A stretch of 64,000 nucleotides of DNA from Amorphoplanes friuliensis DSM 7358 (GTDB taxonomy: Bacteria > Actinomycetota > Actinomycetes > Mycobacteriales > Micromonosporaceae). The translations under genes and the position numbers were made by a program. The number at the start of each line of letters is the position of its first letter. Within the stretch, counting starts at the first letter, position 1. Location: the NCBI RefSeq assembly GCF_000494755.1, contig NC_022657.1, forward strand, positions 7,036,001 through 7,100,000, in the 5' to 3' direction. Below the pieces are notes generated by a model, which was not told where the DNA came from, did not search any database, and saw nothing but the letters and a program-made list of their open reading frames with translations. Positions 24,164 to 33,230 of this stretch are shown piece by piece.

Positions 24164-24991
24164 ATGAACGGACTTGCCGTCGCCTGCCGCCGCGTGGTGC
24201 ACATCTATCGGGCCGAGGCCGGTGACGTGGTCGCGCTGGCCGGTGTCGACCTCTCGATCGCGCCGGGTGAGACGCTCGCCCTGGTCGGGCCGTCGGGGTC
24301 GGGCAAGTCGACGCTGATCGCCCTGCTCGCGGGGCTGATGCGCCCGTCGGCCGGCCGGATCAACATCGGTACGTACGACATGGGCAAGCTGTCCGACGGT
24401 GAGGTGTCCCGGCTGCGCGGCACCGAGGTCGGCGTGGTGCTCCAGGGCGCTGCACGCAACCTCCTGCCGTACGCGTCGCTGCACCGCAACATCTGGCTGG
24501 CCCAGCGCCGCGCCGCGAACACGCGCGGCATCAAGCTCGACGACCCGGACCGCATCCTCGACCTCGTGGGCCTGCCGGGGCGCGGCCGGGCCCGGCTGGC
24601 CGAGCTGACCCCGGGCGGTCGCCAGCGGGCGGCCCTCGCCGTCGGCATCGCCGCGGGTCCGGGGCTGCTGCTGGTGGACGAGCCGACGAGCCGCCTGGAC
24701 ACGGCCGGTCGCAACGAGGTCCTCGAGGCCATGGAGACGGTCAACGCCGAGCGGCAGACCACGATCGTCGTGGTCACCCACGACAACGAGGTCGGCGCGC
24801 GCCTGGGCCGCGCGGTGACGATCCGTGACGGCCGGGTCGGTGCCGAGGGCCGCGACGGGCAGGACTTCGCGGTGGTCGCCGGTGACGGCACGGTGCAGCT
24901 GCCACCGGAGGTGCTGGGCAACTACCCGCCCGGCACGCTCTTCACCGTCGAGCACGAGGACGGCACGGTCACGCTGGTTCCGGGCGGCTGA
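24164..24991 (+). CDS. ABC transporter ATP-binding protein
   Basis: 275 residues: Walker A GPSGSGKST (near residue 43), a Q-loop at VVLQGAARNL, signature TPGGRQRAAL (variant of LSGGQ), Walker B LLLVDEPTS and switch histidine VVTHDN. It resembles the MacB/LolD-type ATPases that pair with FtsX-like permeases. A ~45-residue C-terminal extension with beta-like character (VQLPPEVLGNYPPGTLF) is unusual. No permease follows on this strand, so it may service the two permeases encoded oppositely downstream. Its 3' end overlaps the convergent OsmC gene by 23 nt. Confidence 0.88.
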   Translation: MNGLAVACRRVVHIYRAEAGDVVALAGVDLSIAPGETLALVGPSGSGKSTLIALLAGLMRPSAGRINIGTYDMGKLSDGEVSRLRGTEVGVVLQGAARNLLPYASLHRNIWLAQRRAANTRGIKLDDPDRILDLVGLPGRGRARLAELTPGGRQRAALAVGIAAGPGLLLVDEPTSRLDTAGRNEVLEAMETVNAERQTTIVVVTHDNEVGARLGRAVTIRDGRVGAEGRDGQDFAVVAGDGTVQLPPEVLGNYPPGTLFTVEHEDGTVTLVPGG

Positions 24992-25439
24992 GCACGGTTG
25001 CCCTGATCGTCACCGTGGAGTTGAGCGAGTTGGCGATGTAACACTCGGTGTGCGCCTGCTCGACCAGCTCGAGCACCAGCGCCTCGTCGGTGCCCGCGGC
25101 GACGTGGATGACCGGGGCCAGCTCGATCAGCTCGATCCGGGCCCGGCGCAGGTCCTCGCTGAGGTGCCCGGTCGCATCGTCGGTGTATCGGACGACGTCC
25201 AGGTGCCGCCGCGCGGCCAGCGACAGGAACGACAGCAGCTGGCACGAGCTCGCCGCCAGCACGACCAGCTGTTCGGGGTTGAGCAGACCGGCGTCACCCC
25301 GGAAGTGCGGGTCGGCGCTGAGCCGCAGCTCGACATCCGCGGGTGGTGCCGTCGCCGAGTGCGCGCGGGGATAGAAGCGGTAGCCCTCCCCCGTCGAGCC
25401 GTCCCACTCCAGCCGGGCTTGGTGCGTCAGTCGTTCCAT
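24969..25439 (-). CDS. OsmC family protein
   Basis: 156 residues from the ATG at 25439. OsmC/Ohr fold with both redox cysteines: VVLAASSCQLLSFLSLA in the central helix and HTECYIANS near residue 138. Such proteins reduce organic hydroperoxides or related thiols in the cytosol. The gene starts 20 nt after the ATPase stop on the same strand, so it can be the last gene of the exporter operon. That suggests the exporter responds to envelope or oxidative stress; this is inference. Confidence 0.85.
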   Translation of the reverse strand: MERLTHQARLEWDGSTGEGYRFYPRAHSATAPPADVELRLSADPHFRGDAGLLNPEQLVVLAASSCQLLSFLSLAARRHLDVVRYTDDATGHLSEDLRRARIELIELAPVIHVAAGTDEALVLELVEQAHTECYIANSLNSTVTIRATVLSRPEPA

Positions 25440-25459
25440 CCGTTCAGCTTGACACCCGT

Positions 25460-26110
25460 CTAGCGCAGCAGAGTCGCGTCGCCGTCGGCGAGGTGCAGCT
25501 CGTGATCGCACGCTGCCGCCGCCTCCGGGTCGTGGGTGGCGAAGACGACCGCGGCCCCGCGGGCGGCCTCGGCCCGCAGCAGCTCGATGACCTTCTGCCG
25601 GTTGGCGGCGTCGAGCTCACTGGTCACCTCGTCGGCGAGGAGCACGTCGCCGTGCAGCGCCAGCCCGCGGGCGATCGCCGCACGCTGCTGCTGGCCACCG
25701 GAGAGCTCGTCGATGAGCTGGTCGGCCTGCGCCGCCAGGCCCACCTTCTCCAGGGACTCGCTGGTCCCACGTCGGGCGTCGGCCGTGGACCCGCCGGTGG
25801 CGATCATCGCCACCGCGACGTTCTCCGCCGCGGTGAGGATCGCCGCCAGGCCGTTCTCCTGCGGGATCAGCACCACCCCGAGCCCCACACCCTGGTCGCG
25901 GTCGCGCAGCTCCTCGCCGTCGACCAGCACCCGGCCGGCCGCCGGGCGCAGCAGCCCGGCCATGGCGGCGAGCAGCGTCGTCTTGCCCGCGCCGGACGGG
26001 CCGGTCACCGCGAGCAGTTCACCCGGGCGGACCGTCACCGTCACGTCGCGCAGCACCGGCACCCCGTCGCCGTACGCGACGTCCGCCGCCACGACTTCCA
26101 GCGTCCTCAT
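25460..26110 (-). CDS. ABC transporter ATP-binding protein (MacB/LolD-like)
   Basis: 216 residues from the ATG at 26110, overlapping the permease stop by 4 nt. Walker A GPSGAGKTT, Q-loop LIPQENGL, signature LSGGQQQRAAIARGLA, Walker B DVLLADEVTSELD and switch HDPEA are all intact. It is the cognate ATPase of the two large permeases upstream; drug, lipid or lipoprotein export by a tripartite-independent MacB-type system is the usual role. Confidence 0.92.
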   Translation of the reverse strand: MRTLEVVAADVAYGDGVPVLRDVTVTVRPGELLAVTGPSGAGKTTLLAAMAGLLRPAAGRVLVDGEELRDRDQGVGLGVVLIPQENGLAAILTAAENVAVAMIATGGSTADARRGTSESLEKVGLAAQADQLIDELSGGQQQRAAIARGLALHGDVLLADEVTSELDAANRQKVIELLRAEAARGAAVVFATHDPEAAAACDHELHLADGDATLLR

Positions 26111-29100
26111 CGGCCTTCTCCTCCGTTGACGCCCGCGGCGCGCACCCGGCGCCGCAGATCCCGGCCGGTCAGCAGAGCCACCCCGGCGAGCACGACGAGC
26201 ATCAGCAGCGCGACGCCGGCCAGCACCAGCGGCCGCGGCCAGCCGGGGAACGGCAGCGGCGGCGGGTCGAGCCCGGCCAGCGGCAGCGTCCAGCCGGTGA
26301 TTCCCCAGCCGGCGAGGGCGATGCCCACGCCGGTGACCACGGCGAAGAGCGCCAGGATCGGGTACGTCCACAGCGTCGCCCGCCCGGCGGCCTGCTTGCT
26401 CAGGCCCTGCGCCCGCAACGCGGACAGGTCCTCGATCCGCCGCGACCGGTCCACGGTCGCGGCCAGGATCAGGGCACCGGCCGCGAGCAGCGTCGACAGG
26501 ACACCGGCGAGCACGTAGAACCAGAGCGCCAGCGCTGGGCCCTGCTCCCGCAACTGGTCGTTGATGTCCGAGGCACGGGTGTCGCCGGTGATGACGAGGC
26601 CCTGCGCGGCGAGGCGGTCCACGGCATCGGCCGGTGCGTCCGGCGCCAGCCACACCTCGGGCTGCGTGGCCCGGGTCGCTGCGGTCGCCGCCCGGTCGAC
26701 GTATTCCAGGTCGCTCAGCACGGCGCGGACGCCGAGCCGCGGCACCGCGTCGAGCTGCGCGATCCGGGTCACGGGCAGCACCTCACCGTCCAGGCCGGTC
26801 ACCGATTCCGGGTCCGCACCGCCGGTGGCCGCCACGGGCAGCGGGTACGGCGTGTCCACCGGCTGGATCCAGGCGCCGTCACCGAGCCCGTTCGGGGCGT
26901 CGAGGTCGACCCGGAGGCCGTCCGGCGCGGCGGAGAGCTTGCCGTGCTCGGTCATGCGCCAGCGGGCCGGGTCGGCGAGCTCGGTGGCGCTGACGGCTCC
27001 GGCCACCGGATTGATGCTGCCGATCGAGGTCACCGTCATGCTGCCGCGGATGCTGTTCGTGCCGTCGATGGTGGTGATCTGCAGCCCGTCGACGCGGCAG
27101 CGCTGGGCGCACACCGGTACGCGCAGCCCGTACCGGTAGGGGCCCGGCTGGAGCTGACCGAGCGCGACCACGCTGGAGCCCAGACCGGTGACCGACGTGA
27201 CGGTCACGCTCAGCCGTAGCGGTGCGGTGTCCGACAGGCCGGTCGTGGTGACCTCGACGTCGACGTCCCGGCCGCGGATGACCACCGGTGCCGGGGCGTC
27301 GGGGTGCAGTGCCTTCCCGACCTCGGCCGCCGGCTCCTGTCCGGGGGCCCAGGCGGCGACGGCGGCCAGGCGCGTGGCGTCGACGGCGAGTCCGGGCAGC
27401 TCGTTCGTGCCGCTGCCGGGCGTGCGGGCGACCGCCATCGCGAAGGTGCCGTCCCGATCGGCGGCGCGGACCGCGGTGATCAGCTGCTGGGGCGTGGTGT
27501 CGGCGACCGTGAGGATGCGGGCCGCGCCCGTGCCGAGATCCGCCTGCACGGTCCGGTCCCGAGCGGCGACATCGGCGGCGCTGGCCGCGTAGGCCGCGAC
27601 GGCGACGGAGGCGACCAGCATGGCGAAGAGCGTCCGGGCGCCGGTCCGGCGGGACAGCTGGAGGCCGGCCAGCGCCACACCGAGGTGACCGCGGCGCAGC
27701 CACCGGACGGCCGCACGTGTGACGATCGGCAGGAGGGCCCGGGCGACGATCAGGGCCAGCGCAAACAGGATCAGCGCCGGGGCGAAGAGTCCGGCGCCGG
27801 TCGGGTCACCCGAGAGCTGGAGCTGGACGCCGGTGACGATCGCCAGCAGACCGGCGACCAGGTCGAGGACGGGCGGGCGGCGGCCGGCCGTCGGCAGCCG
27901 GCGCAGCAGCACCGCGACCGGGCTGAGCAGCTGCCGGCGCAGGGCGAGCAGCGCGGCCAGCACGGCGGCGACCGCGGCGATCGGGGCGTATTGGAGTGAC
28001 GACCAGGCGGCCGCCGACCCGGAGCCGGGGAAGACGGCGGCGGCGATCAGGTTGACGAGCAACTGCCCGGCGAGACAGCCGAGCAGGGAGCCCAGCAGGA
28101 TGGCGAGCAGGCTCTCGCCGGTGGCCAGCCACCAGCGTTCCCACCAGCGGGTGCCGCGCAGGGCCACGACGGCGAGCTCCGGGCGGCGGCCGTCGGCGCC
28201 GTAACCGACCGCCAGGAAGATGACAAAACACGAGAGCAGCACGAGCGGCACGGCGATGACCGGCACGATCGTGCGGGCGGCGGCACGGCCGCTGTCGATG
28301 CGGGCCAGCAGGTCGGGGATGCCGGTGTCGGTCTGAACACCGGCGCCGATGTCGATCGTGACTTTCCGGACGCCGTCCAGGGCCGCCTGGACATCGTCCA
28401 GCTTGTCGACGTCGAGGGCACCCGGCCGGGCGGCGCTGTCGATGGACAGTGTGGTGGCGCCGTGGTCCATCAGGTTGAGCGTCTCGAAGTCCGTGAAGAC
28501 CGGCTCACCCGGACGCGGACCGGGGTCGGCGGCGAAGTAGCCGTGTGTTCCCCAGTAGATCTCGTCCGGCCGGGGCACCCGGTAGACACCCGCGACGGTG
28601 ACCCGCCTCGGCTCACCCGACGGGATGAACTGGGGGGTCCGCGGGTCGTCGCTGAACTTCGCGAAGGTGAGCTCGATGCGGTCACCGGCGGCCAGGGAGC
28701 GCCGCTTCGCCGTCGCCTCGCCGATGACCACCTCACCCTCGCCGATCAGGCAGCGACCGGTGACCATCGTCAGGTGCGGGCAGACGTCCTGGCGATAGAC
28801 GAAGCGTGACCGCAGTTTCGGGTCCGGCTCGATGCCCAAAGTCGCGTACTCGGCCGCGTACACGTTGGTGAAGCCGGGGAAGGCGACGATGGCCGGACCG
28901 AGGTTGGAGAAGCTGAGTGTGGCGCCCTCCTCGGTTTTGCGGGCGTCCTCGAGCTTGCTCACCACCAGGCTGCGCTCGCGCGGCAGGGCGGTGGCCACCT
29001 GACCGGCCGCGACGGCGCGGTCGGCCGCCTCGACGTAGGCGGGCGCGGCGACGGCGGCCGCCACGCTCACCATCGCCAGCAGCACGAGGGTCACCGCCTG

Positions 29101-29142
29101 ACCGCGGCGGCTCCACATCATCGCCAGCACCAGGGAGATCAT
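26107..29142 (-). CDS. FtsX-like ABC transporter permease, ~1000 residues
   Basis: 1011 residues, the second permease of the operon, overlapping its neighbours by 4 nt on both sides. An N-terminal helix precedes a MacB-like extracytoplasmic core of about 250 residues containing a CPHLTMVTGRCLIGEGEV cysteine pair. A block of hydrophobic helices in the middle (IVPVIAVPLVLLSCFVIFL and following) is followed by a second large outer domain. A C-terminal FtsX helix bundle (LALWFYVLAGVLSTLLAAGA onward) ends in cytosolic RRRV. Two FtsX domains in one chain indicate a fused permease. It pairs with the similar 1001-residue protein. Confidence 0.88.
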   Translation of the reverse strand: MISLVLAMMWSRRGQAVTLVLLAMVSVAAAVAAPAYVEAADRAVAAGQVATALPRERSLVVSKLEDARKTEEGATLSFSNLGPAIVAFPGFTNVYAAEYATLGIEPDPKLRSRFVYRQDVCPHLTMVTGRCLIGEGEVVIGEATAKRRSLAAGDRIELTFAKFSDDPRTPQFIPSGEPRRVTVAGVYRVPRPDEIYWGTHGYFAADPGPRPGEPVFTDFETLNLMDHGATTLSIDSAARPGALDVDKLDDVQAALDGVRKVTIDIGAGVQTDTGIPDLLARIDSGRAAARTIVPVIAVPLVLLSCFVIFLAVGYGADGRRPELAVVALRGTRWWERWWLATGESLLAILLGSLLGCLAGQLLVNLIAAAVFPGSGSAAAWSSLQYAPIAAVAAVLAALLALRRQLLSPVAVLLRRLPTAGRRPPVLDLVAGLLAIVTGVQLQLSGDPTGAGLFAPALILFALALIVARALLPIVTRAAVRWLRRGHLGVALAGLQLSRRTGARTLFAMLVASVAVAAYAASAADVAARDRTVQADLGTGAARILTVADTTPQQLITAVRAADRDGTFAMAVARTPGSGTNELPGLAVDATRLAAVAAWAPGQEPAAEVGKALHPDAPAPVVIRGRDVDVEVTTTGLSDTAPLRLSVTVTSVTGLGSSVVALGQLQPGPYRYGLRVPVCAQRCRVDGLQITTIDGTNSIRGSMTVTSIGSINPVAGAVSATELADPARWRMTEHGKLSAAPDGLRVDLDAPNGLGDGAWIQPVDTPYPLPVAATGGADPESVTGLDGEVLPVTRIAQLDAVPRLGVRAVLSDLEYVDRAATAATRATQPEVWLAPDAPADAVDRLAAQGLVITGDTRASDINDQLREQGPALALWFYVLAGVLSTLLAAGALILAATVDRSRRIEDLSALRAQGLSKQAAGRATLWTYPILALFAVVTGVGIALAGWGITGWTLPLAGLDPPPLPFPGWPRPLVLAGVALLMLVVLAGVALLTGRDLRRRVRAAGVNGGEGR

Positions 29143-32100
29143 CGGCCGCTCCGGCGCAGGGTACGGACGAGGGGACGGACCGACAGCCAGCCGGTCACAC
29201 CGAGCACGAGCAGGGCCACCAGGCCGGCCAGGAGCAAGGCCGCGGCACCGAGGGCGCCGGGAGGGGGCACGAGGTTCCAGCCGTCGGTGAACGGCCGGAC
29301 CTGGACGCCGACGGCGGGACGGGCGATCGCCGCGGCCACGAGACCGGTCAGCAGCCCGGCGACGACCAGCGCGCCGCTCCCGGCGTACCCGATGGCGACC
29401 GCGTTCTTCAGCGACATGCCCTGCACCCGCAGCGCGAGCAGCTGCTCGGCCTGGCGGCCGCGTTCGACGGCCGCCGCGACCGCCATGGCTGCGGCGGCGA
29501 GCAGCAGGCCCACCGACGCCGCGAGCAGCGCGAACGTCGCGGCGACGGCGGTGCCCTGGTCACCGAGGAGGGCGGCCCGCTCCGGCACGTCGTCCGAGCC
29601 GAGGATGGTCAGGCCGTTGGCACGCAGGGCGTCCACCACGGAATCAGGTGCGTCCGCGGCCAGCCAGACCTGGAAAGTTCCGCCGAGGTCACCCTCGGCC
29701 GCCACCCGCCGGGCCGTCTCCAGATCGACGAGTACGCCGTCCCGGCCGACGACGGGCAGCACCGAGGCGGTCCCGGCGACCCGGACGCGGACAGCGGCGC
29801 CACCGAAGGAGTAGAGGATCGGGTCGCTGAACTGCCAGGCGGGCGGCGACTCACCGGCCAGCACGATCGGCAGCGGCAGGGCGGCGTCCACGGCGTACAC
29901 CTTGTTGCCGACCAGCGGGACGCCCGCCTCGTTGCGGTCCATCACGAGCTTCAGGCGGCCGTCCGCGGCGAAGACGTCCACGCCGGCGCCGCGGAAGTCG
30001 GGCCGCCACCGGCGGGAGTCGCCGAGGGCCGCTCCGTCGAGGACCGTCCCGTCCGGCCCCTGCTGGCTCAGCCCGGTCAGGGTGACGGCGGCGGAGACCG
30101 GCGGAAGCGCGCTCTCACTGTCCGTGCCGACGAGCTGCCAGCGCACGAGCCGGCAGCCGGGCGCCTCGGTGCAGCCCTCCACCGGTCTGCGGACCGTGTG
30201 CTCACCGCGCTTCAGCGGTCCGAAGGTGACAACGTGGGCGATGCCGGTGCCCTCGTGCTGGAGGACGACCGAGACCCGGATCGGACCCTTGGCGTCGTTG
30301 GTCATCCGCAGGGTCAGCCCGGTGCCGGTCACCATCGCCGGCGGGGGCAACGGCTGGGCGTCACCCGCCTGAGCCAGTGTGGTCAGCGAACCGTACTCGG
30401 GACGCCAGCGGGTGATCGCGGCGAGCCGCGAGGTGTCCACGGCGACCACCGGGGGCACGCTCTCGCGGTCGATGACCGCGGCCATGGCGTTCTTCCCGCC
30501 CGGGTCGGCCCGGCGAACCGCGGCCTCCAGCGCGGTGCGGTTGGAAGCCTGCACGCTCAGGACCCGGGTGGCGCCGAGCTCGACCTCACTGCGCTGGACG
30601 CGGGCCTCCCGTCCGGCGGACCAGACACCGGCGGTGCTGACGAAGATCGCGACCGCCACCGCGACCAGGGCGAAGACGCGGTCGATGCCGGGCCGCCGCG
30701 ACGCCTGTGCCGCGGTGAGACCGAGCCGCAACCGGCCGGCGTGCAGGGCGGCACCACCCACCCGGTCGGCGAGACGGCCGAGCAGGCGGGCGAACAGCAG
30801 GGCCACGGCGAGGGCGACGAGGGCCGGTGCGACCAACGCCAGGCCACCGGTGCTCTGCCCCGCCCGGACCTGGTAGGTGGCACCGACCGCCACCGCCAGC
30901 AGGACCAGGTCGATGACGTCGGCCCGCCAGTCGCGGCGCCCGGACGCCGCCCGGCCGATCAGTCCGGCGACCGGGATACGCAGCACGGCCGCCTCGAGCA
31001 CGGTGAGGACGAGCAGACCGCCGAGCAGGGTGGCGCCGACCGCGGCGGCGGCGAGCCCGAGTGCGAGGAGGCGGTCGTCGTCGCCGCGTACGGGACCGGC
31101 GAGCAGCCGGGCCAGCAGGAAGCCGAGGGGTGCACCGAGCAGCGCACCCGCGAGCATCGGCACGAGGTGCTGGCCCAGCGCCAGCCCGAGCAGACCCCGG
31201 CGTGTGCTGCCGCGCAGCTTGAGCAGGGCGGCATCTCCGCGGCGCTCCCGGCCGGTGTACCGCCCGGCCAGCCCGATCGCGAAGAGGCCGAGGACGAGCA
31301 CCTGGCCCAGGGCGACGACCACGCCGTCGCGGATGGTGTCCCTGTCCCGGGCGATGGTGGCGAGCAGCATCCAGGTCGGGTTGACCAGCCGCAGGTCCGC
31401 CTGCGTGAACGCGCTGTCGGCGGCCGACAGCCGGGTGCCCAGGTCGAAGCCGTCGTCGCCCCGGATCAGCTCGGCCGGCACCTCGACGTCGTAGGTGATG
31501 GTCGGCCCGGTGAGCTGGTCGTCGGTGAAGGTGTCGAGAACGGTGAAGGCCGGCTCGATGCCCCCGTTGGCCCGGTACAGCTTGTTGCTCCAGTAGGAAC
31601 CGGCGGGATCGACGACCACGTAGGTGGCGACGACCTTCAACGTCACCGGCAGGGTGTTCTGCGAGGCCTGCACCTTCAGGCTGTCACCGAGCCGCAGTCC
31701 CAGCTGCTCGGCGGCGTCCTGGCTGATGGCCCCCTCGTACGCGGCGGCCGGGCAGGATCCCCCGGTGAGCCGGACGTGGTCGCAGAAGTTCTCCCGGTAG
31801 GACACCGACATCGACGGCCGCGCGTCACCCCGGTCGACCGCGAGACCCACGGTCATGCCCAGCACCGGCTGGAGCCCGGTGAGCGGCAGCAGCCCGCGGA
31901 CGGCGCCGGCGAACGTCTCGACGGCCGGCTCCGGCAGACCGTTGGTCGACGCGATCTTGCGGACCGAGAGGGTGCGCTGCGAGGCGGGTGCCGAGGCCAC
32001 GTCGCCGTCGGCCGCACGCGATCCGGCGGCCAGGGCGTACCAGGGACCCGCCGCGGCGACGGCGGCGATCAACCCGGTCAGGACCAGGAGGGTCAGCGCC

Positions 32101-32144
32101 TGGGCCAGCCGGGCGCGCACGGCGCCGAGCACGAGCGCGAGCAT
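29139..32144 (-). CDS. FtsX-like ABC transporter permease, ~1000 residues, first gene of operon
   Basis: 1001 residues; GGGAGGGA just upstream of the ATG at 32144. It has the same two-FtsX architecture as the following gene: N-terminal helix (LTLLVLTGLIAAVAAAGPW), outer domain with paired cysteines (FCDHVRLTGGSCPAAAYEG), central helices, a second outer domain with CTEAPGCRLV, and a C-terminal helix bundle. The two permeases are paralogous and probably form a heterodimer driven by the ATPase at 25460. The exported compound is unknown; lipoprotein, peptide antibiotic or envelope lipid are candidates. Confidence 0.88.
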   Translation of the reverse strand: MLALVLGAVRARLAQALTLLVLTGLIAAVAAAGPWYALAAGSRAADGDVASAPASQRTLSVRKIASTNGLPEPAVETFAGAVRGLLPLTGLQPVLGMTVGLAVDRGDARPSMSVSYRENFCDHVRLTGGSCPAAAYEGAISQDAAEQLGLRLGDSLKVQASQNTLPVTLKVVATYVVVDPAGSYWSNKLYRANGGIEPAFTVLDTFTDDQLTGPTITYDVEVPAELIRGDDGFDLGTRLSAADSAFTQADLRLVNPTWMLLATIARDRDTIRDGVVVALGQVLVLGLFAIGLAGRYTGRERRGDAALLKLRGSTRRGLLGLALGQHLVPMLAGALLGAPLGFLLARLLAGPVRGDDDRLLALGLAAAAVGATLLGGLLVLTVLEAAVLRIPVAGLIGRAASGRRDWRADVIDLVLLAVAVGATYQVRAGQSTGGLALVAPALVALAVALLFARLLGRLADRVGGAALHAGRLRLGLTAAQASRRPGIDRVFALVAVAVAIFVSTAGVWSAGREARVQRSEVELGATRVLSVQASNRTALEAAVRRADPGGKNAMAAVIDRESVPPVVAVDTSRLAAITRWRPEYGSLTTLAQAGDAQPLPPPAMVTGTGLTLRMTNDAKGPIRVSVVLQHEGTGIAHVVTFGPLKRGEHTVRRPVEGCTEAPGCRLVRWQLVGTDSESALPPVSAAVTLTGLSQQGPDGTVLDGAALGDSRRWRPDFRGAGVDVFAADGRLKLVMDRNEAGVPLVGNKVYAVDAALPLPIVLAGESPPAWQFSDPILYSFGGAAVRVRVAGTASVLPVVGRDGVLVDLETARRVAAEGDLGGTFQVWLAADAPDSVVDALRANGLTILGSDDVPERAALLGDQGTAVAATFALLAASVGLLLAAAAMAVAAAVERGRQAEQLLALRVQGMSLKNAVAIGYAGSGALVVAGLLTGLVAAAIARPAVGVQVRPFTDGWNLVPPPGALGAAALLLAGLVALLVLGVTGWLSVRPLVRTLRRSGR

Positions 32145-32187
32145 CGATCCCTCCCCCGTTGAAGATCCTCGGGCAGGGTACGCGATC

Positions 32188-33195
32188 TCACAGCCAGCCG
32201 CGCCGCTTCAGATAGAGGTAGAGCCCCGAGGCCGAGAACACGATGAGGCCGGTGCTCAACAGGAAACCCCAGAACTTCTCGTACCCCCAGTACGGCACGT
32301 TCTGCCCGAAGTACCCGGTCAGCGCGGTCGGCACGGCGATGATCGCAGCCCAGGCGGCCAGTTTGCGGGTGACGTCGTTGAGGGCGTTGCTCTGCTCGTT
32401 GAGATCGGCCTCGAGCAGCCCGTTGATGCGTTCGCGGGCACTGTCGATGGTCTCCGTGGCCCGCCGGGCATGGTCGTCGACGTCGCGGTAGTACGGCTCG
32501 AGGTTCTCGTCGACGAGCCTGGTGTCGGCGCGCATCACGTCGGCGATGAGGTCGGCCATCGGGGCGACCGGCCGACGCAGCGCGGCGATCGTCTTGCGCA
32601 GGGCGAAGCCGTACATCCGCACGCTGCGGGGTGCGCCGCCCTCCTCCAGGATGGTGTCCTCGGTCTTGTCCATCGCCACGTCGAGCTCTCGTGCGGCGGC
32701 GAACTGCCCGTCCACCACGACGTCGAGCAGGCCGTAGACCAGGAAGCCGACCCCGCCGGTCGCGCTGAGCGCGGCGTCGGCATCCCAGCGCCGGATCAGC
32801 CTGGTCAGGTCGACCTCCGACTTGCGGACGGTGATCAGCGCGCGTTCGGTGATGAACGCACTGATCTCACCCTTGTGCAGCACCGGGACGTCACCCTCGG
32901 TCTGCACGTGCACCGAGTAGACGTTCATGAAGAGGTGACCCGGATAGCGGTCGAGCTTGGGACGCTGGTGGTCGTGCACGGCGTCCTCGACGGCCAGCGG
33001 GTGCAGGTTGAACTCCGCCGCGACCGACCGGAGGTCACTCTCCTCCGGGTCGAAGAGGTCGAGCCACAGCACCGCCTTGGGATGCTCGGCGAGCTGGTCG
33101 GAGATCTCGTGTGCGCCGAAACCTTCGGCCACCACGGCGCCACCCTCGTAGAGGCGCGTCATGGTGGGGCAGCCAGGGGCAGAAGTGTCCGTCAC
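32188..33195 (-). CDS. corA: CorA-family magnesium transporter, GQN variant
   Basis: 335 residues from the GTG at 33195; ATG 33162 is possible. The CorA layout is complete: an N-terminal cytosolic alpha/beta domain (WLDLFDPEESDL, HPLAVEDAVHDHQRPKLD), a long stalk helix (DDHARRATETIDSARERING), and two C-terminal membrane helices (LAAWAAIIAVPTALTGYFG and FLLSTGLIVFSASGLYLYL). The selectivity-filter motif after helix 1 is YFGQNVPY, with Gln where classical CorA has GMN. The same-strand gap to the permease gene is 43 bp. Mg2+ or another divalent metal is the likely ion. Confidence 0.85.
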   Translation of the reverse strand: MTDTSAPGCPTMTRLYEGGAVVAEGFGAHEISDQLAEHPKAVLWLDLFDPEESDLRSVAAEFNLHPLAVEDAVHDHQRPKLDRYPGHLFMNVYSVHVQTEGDVPVLHKGEISAFITERALITVRKSEVDLTRLIRRWDADAALSATGGVGFLVYGLLDVVVDGQFAAARELDVAMDKTEDTILEEGGAPRSVRMYGFALRKTIAALRRPVAPMADLIADVMRADTRLVDENLEPYYRDVDDHARRATETIDSARERINGLLEADLNEQSNALNDVTRKLAAWAAIIAVPTALTGYFGQNVPYWGYEKFWGFLLSTGLIVFSASGLYLYLKRRGWL

Positions 33196-33230
33196 AACAG
33201 ATCACTATGCCCCTGGCCGCCCCGGCCGTG

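Noticed and set aside
28917..32162. 1081-codon plus-strand frame opposite the first permease
   Set aside because: Antisense shadow of the FtsX-type permease. Its Gly/Gln/Arg-rich product has no domain.
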